Shown here: piece after piece, positions 8,171 through 16,324 of the stretch
Layout: every line of letters begins with the position of its first letter
Position numbering within the stretch: position 1 is the stretch's first letter
Source of the DNA: Vreelandella massiliensis
Lineage (GTDB): Bacteria; Pseudomonadota; Gammaproteobacteria; Pseudomonadales; Halomonadaceae
Direction: 5' to 3'
Length of the DNA stretch: 34,769 nt
Assembly: GCF_900155385.1 (NCBI RefSeq)
Contig: NZ_LT699744.1
Location: 1-34,769 of the forward strand
Translations under genes and position numbers: made by a program
Notes under the pieces: model-generated
Databases searched by the model: none
Told to the model about the DNA's origin: nothing
Seen by the model: the letters and a program-made list of their open reading frames with translations, nothing else

Positions 8171-9730
8171 ATGCAAAAGCCTCCTTTGCCCGCCAATGAA
8201 GCCGCTCGGCTTGCCAGTCTCGCTGATCACTACATTCTCGATACGCCCAGCGAGCCGGTGTTTGATGCCATCACTACGCTGGCGGCGAAGATCTGCGACA
8301 CGCCCTATGCATTCATCGCCTTGCTTGACTCGCGCCGACAGTGGTTCAAATCCACCTATGGCATGGAGCTAAAAGAGTCCAACCGAGACGATAGCTTCTG
8401 CGGCCATGCTATTCTTAATAAAAATCTTATGGAAGTACCCGACGCCAGCCGGGACCCGCGCTTTCACGACAACCCCTTCGTGGTCAGCGACTTTCATGCC
8501 CGTTTCTATGCCGGCAAGCCGATTCACAGTGCCGACGGCCAGGCCCTTGGCACCCTGTGCGTGATGGATCGCGAGCCCCGTGAGCTGGAGCGCGAGCAGA
8601 CCGACGCCATGGAGGCGCTGGCCCAGCTGGTGGAAACGCTGCTCAACACGCGACGGCAAGAGGCTAAGTTTGCGTGGCTTGGCTCGGTGCTCGACGGCAT
8701 GTCGGAGGAAGTCGCGCTTTTTGATATGGAGAGCCTGCGTTACGTCTACGCCAACGCCAGCGCCTTGGAAGAACTCGATACCGACATAGACGCCCTCAAA
8801 GAAGCCACCCCCCTGGACATGATGCCAGAGCTCGACCGAGAAGGCCTTGAGGCGCTGCTAAAGCCGCTGCGCCAAGGGGAAAAAGAGGTCGTGATCAGCG
8901 AGCAGATGCGCCGGCGCAAGGGAGGGGTGCTGTATCCGGTGGAGATTCGGCTTCAGATCGTAAAAACCGCCGTGCCCGTGTTCGCGAGCGTGGTGCGCGA
9001 CATCAGCGAGCGAAAGGCGATCGAACGCGCCCAGCGCGAGCTTATCTCCACGGTGAGCCATGAACTACGCACCCCGCTGGGCTCCATCGACGGCGCGCTC
9101 TCGGTGATCACCTCGGGCATGGCCGGGCCTGTGCCGGAGCCGGTGGCCGAGATGGCCACTCTCGCGCAGCGCAACAGCCAGCGGTTGGTGAGGCTGGTCA
9201 CCGAGTTTCTCGATCTTGAGAAAGCGGAGCTTGGCCGGGTCGACTTCAACATAAAACCGCTAGATCTTAACGAGTTCCTCAACGAGGCGATCAGCGCCAA
9301 CCAAGGCTTCGCTCACAAGCATGGGGTCAAGCTTGAACTGGGCGCGATACCGCCGGTAGCGGTACTTGCCGACGCTGATCGTCTTCAGCAAGTGCTGACC
9401 AACCTGCTTTCCAACGCGATCAAGTTTTCTCCCGAAGGCGAAACCGTCAGGGTAGCGGCCCAACGCCTTGATGAACGTCATGGCGACGGCGACCGGGTGC
9501 GCATCAGCGTTATCGATCGCGGCCCCGGCATTCCCGAGGCGTTCAGGCCCTACCTCTTTGAGAAATTCAGCCAAGCCCAAGGCAACGAGGCCAAAAGGCC
9601 GGGGACAGGCCTCGGGCTAGCCTTGGTAAAAGCCTATGTCGAAGGCATGCAGGGGCAAGTGCATTTTGAGTCGCAAGTGCAATCAGGCACGACGTTTCAC
9701 GTCGATTTACCGATGGAGGAGACGCCGTAG
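8171..9730 (+). CDS. GAF-PAS hybrid-free histidine kinase, cytoplasmic
   Basis: This 519-residue kinase has no membrane helix. An N-terminal GAF domain (about 25-160) is followed by a PAS domain (about 170-285), a HisKA domain with H297 in STVSHELRTP, and a HATPase domain with N415 in the N-box (NLLSNAIKFS), the G1 box DRGPGIP (449-455) and the G2 box GTGLGLALVK (478-487). All catalytic motifs are intact, unlike the kinase-like protein encoded divergently at 5261-7927. The start is supported by AAGGGA eight bases upstream. No response regulator gene follows it on this strand, so it is an orphan or serves the receiver encoded at 4900-5286. The GAF domain implies a soluble cytoplasmic signal; its ligand cannot be read from sequence. 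Confidence 0.93.
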   Translation: MQKPPLPANEAARLASLADHYILDTPSEPVFDAITTLAAKICDTPYAFIALLDSRRQWFKSTYGMELKESNRDDSFCGHAILNKNLMEVPDASRDPRFHDNPFVVSDFHARFYAGKPIHSADGQALGTLCVMDREPRELEREQTDAMEALAQLVETLLNTRRQEAKFAWLGSVLDGMSEEVALFDMESLRYVYANASALEELDTDIDALKEATPLDMMPELDREGLEALLKPLRQGEKEVVISEQMRRRKGGVLYPVEIRLQIVKTAVPVFASVVRDISERKAIERAQRELISTVSHELRTPLGSIDGALSVITSGMAGPVPEPVAEMATLAQRNSQRLVRLVTEFLDLEKAELGRVDFNIKPLDLNEFLNEAISANQGFAHKHGVKLELGAIPPVAVLADADRLQQVLTNLLSNAIKFSPEGETVRVAAQRLDERHGDGDRVRISVIDRGPGIPEAFRPYLFEKFSQAQGNEAKRPGTGLGLALVKAYVEGMQGQVHFESQVQSGTTFHVDLPMEETP

Positions 9731-10071
9731 CTCGCCGGGGCGAAATCACCCCTTCCAAGTGCGGACACGTCCGAAGAGGTCGTTGGTGCCCCAGACACCG
9801 GCGCGCATGGCTTCGAGTTCGAGCACCTGAGAGTGGTCGACAAAGAGGTTGACCTCGGGGCCGAAGCTCTTGATATACCACTCGTAGACGGCAGGGTCCG
9901 CGGCCTCGAAGACGGCATTCTCGATACCGATGCCGTCGGCTAGGCTTGAGATGATGTCGGTGCGCCACTCGCGCACCTGCTCGGTGATGCCCTCCGACTC
10001 CACCATGATTTTATAGGCCCCTGCGTCGAGGTTGAACCGTACCGGCTTTCTCGGAGACCCGTTTGTTTGAG

Positions 10072-11297
<1,226 letters not shown>

Positions 11298-12012
11298 AGC
11301 TCCATCCTCTCAAGGTTTGGAGCCTCCGGGAATCCCGGAACGGTTCAAGGTGGCGCTTGGCCTCGCGGATAGCCTCGTTCGGGTCTTGGAGTCCCTGCTG
11401 CTCAAGCGCCTCGACACTGCTGGTGCCGCCGGCGCCAAACTGGACGTTAACCTCCGGCTTAGCCTTGAGTCCGTGCTGGATCACCCGCTCGGTGAGCCTG
11501 ACCAAGTCGTCCTGGGGAATGGCAAGAAAGCCGCTGGAGATTTCGACCACATCGAATCCCAGGCGCTTGCACTCCTTCAGGTAGTCGTCCACTTTCTCCG
11601 GGCAGCGCTCAAGTACCCGCTCGATGAAGCCACCGGTGGAGACATGCACATCGTGGGCGTGGCTCAGCGCTATGATCTCCTTGAGTACCTCCTCGGGCAT
11701 TAGGGTGAAGGAACCACCGCTGAATTTGAGAATGTCCACAAAGTCGCCACAGGTTTCGTAAATATCGGCCAAATGGCGCTTGCCCAAGGGATCGTAATAG
11801 GGTCCGCGGATTTCGGTCAGTCCACGGTTACGGGGCTTTTCCTCACGCTCATTAATGGGCAGAAAGCTGAAGGCGCGCTCTGAATTTGCCATGTAGAGCC
11901 TCTCTGTTGATGAATAAATGAGATACTCCTGAGCGTAGTTCAAAGAAATTCAAACGTGAAATACCCACCGGCGGGGAGCAGAAAAATTAAATAAAAATTG
12001 TTCGCATTAATG

Positions 12013-12041
12013 TTGAATAGATAAATGAGAATGGTTATAGT
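12013..12041 (+). promoter_or_regulatory. Strong sigma70 promoter for candidate small RNA
   Basis: TTGAAT (12013-12018) and TATAGT (12036-12041) are separated by exactly 17 bases, close to the consensus. The predicted start, about 12048, coincides with the base of a hairpin, and no convincing open frame follows before an intrinsic terminator. Confidence 0.65.
12021..12039. promoter_or_regulatory. Fur-box-like sequence overlapping the promoter spacer and -10
   Basis: The stretch AATGAGAATGGTTAT (12024-12038) matches the classical 19-bp Fur box at 12 of 19 positions when aligned over 12021-12039, with AATGAGAAT as the best half. It covers the spacer and -10 of the promoter, where Fur would repress. 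The outer left arm matches poorly, so this is suggestive only. Confidence 0.4.
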
Positions 12042-12047
12042 GCCTGT

Positions 12048-12167
12048 GTGGTGCTTGATGAGGCATCACAGCCAGGCAGAAACCGCCAGTTTCCTGCCAT
12101 GGTTCTCCCTCTCATTTCATTGCTAGTCACGGTCTTTTTGCCGCCCTCTCGGGCGGCTTTCTTTTTT
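12048..12167 (+). ncRNA. Candidate iron-responsive small RNA, about 120 nt
   Basis: A predicted transcript from about 12048 contains a 7-bp hairpin (12048-12054 with 12063-12069, one G-U pair), a second 9-bp hairpin with one bulge (12075-12083 with 12089-12098), an unpaired pyrimidine-rich stretch (about 12099-12139, containing TCATTTCATTGCTAGTCAC) and a terminator hairpin with a T tract. That layout, with a strong promoter carrying a Fur-like site, is typical of trans-acting small RNAs such as RyhB or PrrF. The CATTGCT segment loosely recalls the RyhB pairing core, but I do not claim homology. The neighbours are a disrupted ComA-like gene and an Fe-S/molybdenum enzyme operon, both on the opposite strand. 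A leader or remnant is the alternative. Confidence 0.5.
12140..12167 (+). terminator. Intrinsic terminator
   Basis: A 7-bp GC stem (GCCGCCC / GGGCGGC) with loop TCTC at 12140-12157 is followed by TTTCTTTTTT. The T tract lies on the plus strand, so it terminates rightward transcription, which fits the candidate small RNA rather than paoC on the minus strand. Confidence 0.8.
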
Positions 12168-12178
12168 GTCCCGCAGTT

Positions 12179-14386
12179 TTAATCCAACAGTGCTTCGATG
12201 GTGATCGGCAGGTCGCGGATTCGCTTGCCAGTGGCGTGATAAACGGCGTTGGCGATCGCCGGAGCGATACCGGTCAAGCCGATCTCGCCGATACCGCGGG
12301 CGCCAAACTCGTTAAAGCGAAAGTCGGGATAGTCGAGCAGCTCGACATCGACCTCCGGCATGTCGGCATGCACCGGCATCCGATAGTCGGCGAGGTTGGC
12401 GTTGATCATGCGTGCGTCGCGTGGATCATACTCAAGTCGCTCCAGCAGCCCCATGCCGATGCCCATCGTAATCGCCCCCTCCACCTGGTTGCGCGCGGCA
12501 AGCGGGTTGACAGCGCGGCCGACGTCGATACTGCTCACCACCCGGGCGACGCGCAGCCGCGAAATCCCTGGATCCCAGCGAACCTCCACGAAGTGCGCGC
12601 CGAAGGAGCGAAAACTGTACTCGCGCCGCTCACCGCCAGGCGCGGCGCTGCCCTGACCGGAGACGCTGCCAAGGCGGTGTCGGGCAAGGATCTCGGCAAA
12701 ACCGCAGCGTTTCTCCTCGGCGATCAGGGCCCCTTCCTTGACCTCCAGCGACGCGCGCTTGTAACCCGCGAAGTGGCTACCTGGGCCAATAGCGACTTCT
12801 TTTAGAGCATCCAAGGCATCGCGAGTCGCGGCAGCCACCGCCGGGAGGACGGTTGCCGTGGTCATCGAGCCGCCGGAGAGCGGCCCGGCGGGCAGGCTTG
12901 TCTCGCCAAGCCGCACATCGATGCTGGCCACTGGCACGCCAGTGAGCTCGGCTACTGTCTGAGCAACGATGGTATAGGTGCCGGTGCCGATGTCCTGTGT
13001 CCCGCAGGCGGCGAGCAGCGAGCCATCGGCACGGATCTCCACCCGTGCCTCACAGTGCTGGCGACCGGCGAACCAAGTCGCCGAAGCCATGCCGTAACCG
13101 ATGATTTCGTCTCCTTCGCGCATCGCGCCGATGCGCGAGTCGCGCGCCGCCCAACCAAACCGCTCGGCTGCGCTCTTCAGGCAGACATCAAGCTGTTTGC
13201 TCGACCATGGCAGATCGCGCTGGGGGTCGTGATCGGCATAGTTGCGCAGACGCAGTGCCAACGGATCCATGTCCAGTTTCAGGGCCAATTCGTCGATGGC
13301 GCACTCCAAGGCGAAGATGCCGGATACCTCGCCCGGGGCGCGCATCGGACAGGGCGTGCCGTGGTTGACCGCCAACAGGCGCTGGCGGGTGGCCACGTTG
13401 GCACAGTCATAAGCACTCGGCGTGGCCCCACCGCAGCCGTCGACGTGGCGATCAATCAGCGACGTCTCACTGGTGCTGTCGTGGTGGATTGCCATCAGCT
13501 GGCCATCCCGCTCAGCCGCCAGGCGGATGCGCTGGCACGAGGCCGGTCGGTGCCCTGTGTTCATCATATCCTGCTGACGCGGCAGCACCGTCTTGACCGG
13601 GCGACCGGTCATACGTGCCGCCGCCACGGTCGCCACCGCATGGGGCCACATGAAGAGCTTGTTACCGAAGCCCGAGCCGATGTAGTGGGAGATCACCTCG
13701 ACCCGCTCCACGGGCATATCGAAGATGCGGGCCAAGGCATTGCGCTCATAAAAGACGCCCTGGGTCGACTCATGTACGATCAGGCGCTGCTCGCCATCGC
13801 GCCACTGCGCCAGGGTGACGTGCGGCTCAAGCGGCACATGGCTCTCGGCGGCGATGCTGTAGGTGGCATCATGGGTCACCTCGGCCGAGGCAAAAGCAGT
13901 GTCGGGGTCGCCACGGGAGTAGTGGCCGACCGTTTCGCCCTCGGCACCGCTTGCCAGCAGGCCGGGCTTGGCATCGTCTTCATGCCGGTAGCGGGCGCGA
14001 ACGCAGAAGGCGGCGGCTCGCGCCTGTTCGAAGGTTTCGGCCACTACCAGGGCGATGTACTGGCCATGGTAATAGATACGCTCGTCCTCGAAGGGCAGAC
14101 GCACCTCGCTGACCTGATCGCCGTGCTTCATGCTATTGGGGCTGCGATGCAGCCGAGGAAAATGTCGGTGGTGAAGGATATCCACCACGCCAGGCATGGC
14201 ACGTGCTTCATCAAGCTCCAGCGCCTCAAGGGTGCCATGGGCGATGGTAGCGGACACCGGATAGCCGTACAGCATCCCGGTGGCATGCCAGTCGACGGTA
14301 TAGGTGGCGCGTCCGGTCAGCTTGTCTTCACCGTCGATGCGTGGCGTCCGATGACCGACGACGGTGGGGTCGTTTATCTCGCTCAT
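12179..14386 (-). CDS. paoC: Aldehyde oxidoreductase, molybdenum-binding large subunit (PaoC/YagR-like)
   Basis: This 735-residue protein has the two parts of the xanthine dehydrogenase large subunit: an N-terminal Ald_Xan_dh hammerhead domain (about 15-125, with GRATYTVD and IAHGTLEALELDEARAMPGVVDIL) and a long molybdopterin-binding domain. Family signatures include VISHYIGSGFGNKLFMWP, APGEVSGIFALECAIDEL and, near the C-terminus, GARGIGEIGLTGIAPAIANA, which carries the likely catalytic Glu. The last motif is closer to E. coli PaoC than to purine-oxidising XdhB types, so aromatic or other aldehydes are the probable substrates, with water-derived oxygen and electrons passed to the Fe-S and FAD subunits. 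Its start overlaps the paoB stop by ATGA. No XdhC/PaoD-type cofactor chaperone is in the window. Confidence 0.88.
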   Translation of the reverse strand: MSEINDPTVVGHRTPRIDGEDKLTGRATYTVDWHATGMLYGYPVSATIAHGTLEALELDEARAMPGVVDILHHRHFPRLHRSPNSMKHGDQVSEVRLPFEDERIYYHGQYIALVVAETFEQARAAAFCVRARYRHEDDAKPGLLASGAEGETVGHYSRGDPDTAFASAEVTHDATYSIAAESHVPLEPHVTLAQWRDGEQRLIVHESTQGVFYERNALARIFDMPVERVEVISHYIGSGFGNKLFMWPHAVATVAAARMTGRPVKTVLPRQQDMMNTGHRPASCQRIRLAAERDGQLMAIHHDSTSETSLIDRHVDGCGGATPSAYDCANVATRQRLLAVNHGTPCPMRAPGEVSGIFALECAIDELALKLDMDPLALRLRNYADHDPQRDLPWSSKQLDVCLKSAAERFGWAARDSRIGAMREGDEIIGYGMASATWFAGRQHCEARVEIRADGSLLAACGTQDIGTGTYTIVAQTVAELTGVPVASIDVRLGETSLPAGPLSGGSMTTATVLPAVAAATRDALDALKEVAIGPGSHFAGYKRASLEVKEGALIAEEKRCGFAEILARHRLGSVSGQGSAAPGGERREYSFRSFGAHFVEVRWDPGISRLRVARVVSSIDVGRAVNPLAARNQVEGAITMGIGMGLLERLEYDPRDARMINANLADYRMPVHADMPEVDVELLDYPDFRFNEFGARGIGEIGLTGIAPAIANAVYHATGKRIRDLPITIEALLD

Positions 14387-15372
14387 GAGTGTCTCTCCCG
14401 GGCGTCGCGCAGGGCGCGCACGATGGCTTGACGTGCCAGCGTGATCTTGAAGGCGTTGTGAGAAAGCGGCTTTGCCTCGGCAAGGGCGGTATCCGCCGCC
14501 TCCTTGAAGGCGGCCTCATCGGCACGTCGGCCAACGAGGAGTGACTCCGCCTCGTGACAGCGCCATGGCCGCGTGGCCACGCCGCCCAGCGCCAGGCGTG
14601 CTTCGCCGATCATCCCGTCGTCCAGCGAGAGCATGGCCCCGGCTGAGGCCAGGGCAAACTCGTAGGAAGCGCGGTCCCGAAGCTTGGTATAGGCCGTCCC
14701 CAGCGGCCGCAGTGGCGGGTCCAGGGTCACCGCGACGATCAGCTCACCTTCACCGAGCGCGTGCTCCCGGTGCGGCGTGGTACCGGGAAGATAGTGGAAG
14801 TCGGCGAAATCGATCTCGCGCTCACCGTCCGGGCCTTGCAGGGTGAGCGTGGCACCGATGGCGGCCAGCGCCACGCACATATCCGACGGGTGGACGGCCA
14901 CGCAGGATTCGCTGCCGCCGAGCACGGCATGCATGCGGTTGATGCCGTCGATAGCGTCACAGCCGCTGCCCGGTGCGCGCTTGTTGCAGGCCGCCGCCAC
15001 ATCGCGAAAATAGGGGCACCTCGTGCGCTGCATGATATTGCCGCCGGTGGTCGCCATGTTGCGCACCTGGGTCGAGGCGCCGGCCATAATCGCCTGTGCC
15101 AGCAGCGGGTAATCCTGTTTTACGTCGGGGTGGCGGGCTAGATTAGCGTTGGTCACCAGAGCGCCAATGCGCAGGCGGTCATCCTCTAGCCGCTCGACTT
15201 CCTTCAGCGGCAGATCGTTGATGTCGATCACCCGTGAAGGACGCATCACATCGAGCTTAGCCAGGTCGAGAAGCGTGGTACCACCGGCCACGAAGGTGCT
15301 GTGCGGTTCGGCCTGGTAGTGCTGCACGGCGCTCTCAATGCTGTCGGCGCGTGAGAAGGCGAAGGGTCTCAT
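14383..15372 (-). CDS. paoB: Aldehyde oxidoreductase, FAD-binding subunit with extra Fe-S cluster motif (PaoB-like)
   Basis: This 329-residue subunit belongs to the FAD_binding_5/CO_deh_flav_C family. FAD contacts are visible as FVAGGTTLLD (27-36) and TTGGNI (108-113). An inserted cysteine segment, C119 (RTRCPYF), C129 (ACNKR), C138 (GSGC) and C157 (SESC), matches the extra [4Fe-4S] cluster segment of PaoB and 4-hydroxybenzoyl-CoA reductase beta subunits, which most xanthine dehydrogenases lack. It moves electrons between the 2Fe-2S subunit and the final acceptor. The start at 15372 is chosen because its ATG overlaps the paoA stop (ATGA); an in-frame upstream ATG at 15459 lies inside paoA. 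The stop overlaps paoC by ATGA, so the three subunits are translationally coupled. Confidence 0.88.
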   Translation of the reverse strand: MRPFAFSRADSIESAVQHYQAEPHSTFVAGGTTLLDLAKLDVMRPSRVIDINDLPLKEVERLEDDRLRIGALVTNANLARHPDVKQDYPLLAQAIMAGASTQVRNMATTGGNIMQRTRCPYFRDVAAACNKRAPGSGCDAIDGINRMHAVLGGSESCVAVHPSDMCVALAAIGATLTLQGPDGEREIDFADFHYLPGTTPHREHALGEGELIVAVTLDPPLRPLGTAYTKLRDRASYEFALASAGAMLSLDDGMIGEARLALGGVATRPWRCHEAESLLVGRRADEAAFKEAADTALAEAKPLSHNAFKITLARQAIVRALRDARERHS

Positions 15373-15896
15373 AGGTGATCGCCCTCCCGTGATGCCTGGC
15401 TTTCGAGATGGCGGCGGGCATCGGCGATGGCAGCCTGAATATTGCGGTAGGCACCACAACGGCAGAGATTACCGCTCATCGCCTCGCGTATCGCGGCATC
15501 GTCGGTGGCGGCATTCGGGTCCTCAAGCAGCGCCACGGCCGACATGATCTGCCCTGGGCTACAGTAGCCGCACTGATAGGCGTCATGGACGAGGAAGGCC
15601 TCCTGAACCGGGTGCAGTTTGCCTTTTCTTGCAAGCCCTTCGATGGTGGTGATCGATTGGCCCTCGCACATCACCGCCAGGCGCAGGCAGGCATTCATTG
15701 CGCGGCCATCGACATGCACCGTACAGGCACCGCACTGCCCATGATCGCACCCCTTCTTGGTGCCACCGAGTTGCAACTGTTCGCGCAGTACGTCGAGTAG
15801 GACGGCCTGCGGCAAAACGTCGACGGTGATGGGCTCTTCGTTCACGATCAGCCGAACGGTCATGGGGGTATCGGGAGGCGAGATAGACGTCTGCAT
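15369..15896 (-). CDS. paoA: Aldehyde oxidoreductase, 2Fe-2S subunit (PaoA-like)
   Basis: This 175-residue subunit has an N-terminal plant-ferredoxin-like domain with C50, C55, C58 and C70 (KKGCDHGQCGACTV) and a C-terminal four-helix Fer2_2 domain with C109, C112, C145 and C147 (QCGYCSPGQ and GNLCRCG), giving two [2Fe-2S] clusters. It relays electrons between the molybdenum site and FAD. The start at 15896 has GGAG six bases upstream; an ATG at 15947 is possible but has no better site. E. coli PaoA has a twin-arginine signal and is periplasmic. Neither start here gives an RR motif, so this enzyme is probably cytoplasmic. First gene of the paoABC operon. Confidence 0.9.
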   Translation of the reverse strand: MQTSISPPDTPMTVRLIVNEEPITVDVLPQAVLLDVLREQLQLGGTKKGCDHGQCGACTVHVDGRAMNACLRLAVMCEGQSITTIEGLARKGKLHPVQEAFLVHDAYQCGYCSPGQIMSAVALLEDPNAATDDAAIREAMSGNLCRCGAYRNIQAAIADARRHLESQASREGDHL

Positions 15897-16029
15897 TGCC
15901 AGCTCCGTATCGGATATCGATTCCGAGCAAAGAAACGCTCGGTTCAAAGGTGCTGACTTTCAGCGTAGCAGCCTATCGTTCGAAGGGGGTAAGCGGCCGC
16001 GTTACGGCATGGTATGAGCCGCGATAGGC

Positions 16030-16060
16030 AATGCGGATGCCGTAGATGCCGAAGCTCTCG
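16030..16060 (-). other. Possible short remnant of an IS3-family orfB
   Basis: Read on the minus strand this 31-bp stretch gives ESFGIYGIRIA, close to [10 protein letters not shown] in the OrfB encoded at 10072-10980, and the DNA is similar to 10767-10795. It lies alone between paoA and the tRNA fragment. It may be a scar of an earlier insertion; the match is short. Confidence 0.3.
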
Positions 16061-16122
16061 GCACATGCTGCTAGACGTAATACAGTGGAAGGATCGAAAC
16101 GCAAATAACGCTTTGACTTACT

Positions 16123-16168
16123 TGGCGTCCCTGGCAGGAGTCGAACCTGCGACCTGCCGCTTAGGAGC
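16123..16168 (-). other. 3' part of tRNA-Arg(CCU): island attachment-site remnant
   Basis: On the minus strand these bases give an anticodon loop CTCCTAA, the anticodon-stem 3' strand GCGGC, a full T arm (GCAGG, TTCGACT, CCTGC), the acceptor 3' strand CAGGGAC and G-CCA. The 5' half of a tRNA is absent: bases beyond the loop do not pair with GCGGC. A tRNA broken at the anticodon loop next to a P4-type integrase is the classic product of site-specific island integration. The intact gene should lie at the other end of the island, outside this window. Confidence 0.75.
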
Positions 16169-16260
16169 GGGATTTCAGTACGTTTTATGCATTATCAAAC
16201 GTACCTATGCCCACTCATAAAAAACTTAAAAATCATATATTTAAGATATTTTTTGTCTTT

Positions 16261-16289
16261 TTGTGTCTTACTTGATACCACGCTATACT
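16261..16289 (+). promoter_or_regulatory. Promoter of the integrase gene
   Basis: TTGTGT (16261-16266) and TATACT (16284-16289) are 17 bases apart, in an AT-rich stretch. A transcript from about 16296 would exclude the ATG at 16187 and supports the GTG start at 16325. A direct repeat of AGGGGAACC at about 16300 and 16312 follows. Confidence 0.55.
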
Positions 16290-16324
16290 GTGCAAATCTA
16301 GGGGAACCAATAGGGGAACCCGAA

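Noticed and set aside
12140..12157. Terminator for paoC on the minus strand
   Set aside because: Read leftwards the hairpin is followed by AAAAAG rather than a T tract; the T run is on the plus strand.
12099..12180. Small open frame ATGGTTCTCCCT... running through the terminator
   Set aside because: It lacks a ribosome site, crosses the terminator stem and T tract, and gives a low-complexity peptide.
13055..14431. 458-codon plus-strand open frame opposite paoC
   Set aside because: It is the complement of a recognised molybdenum subunit in GC-rich DNA; the translated sequence has no domain, and the minus-strand gene fits an operon with ATGA overlaps.
16123..16168. Functional tRNA gene
   Set aside because: Only the anticodon loop, T arm and acceptor 3' strand are present; D arm and 5' acceptor strand are missing.
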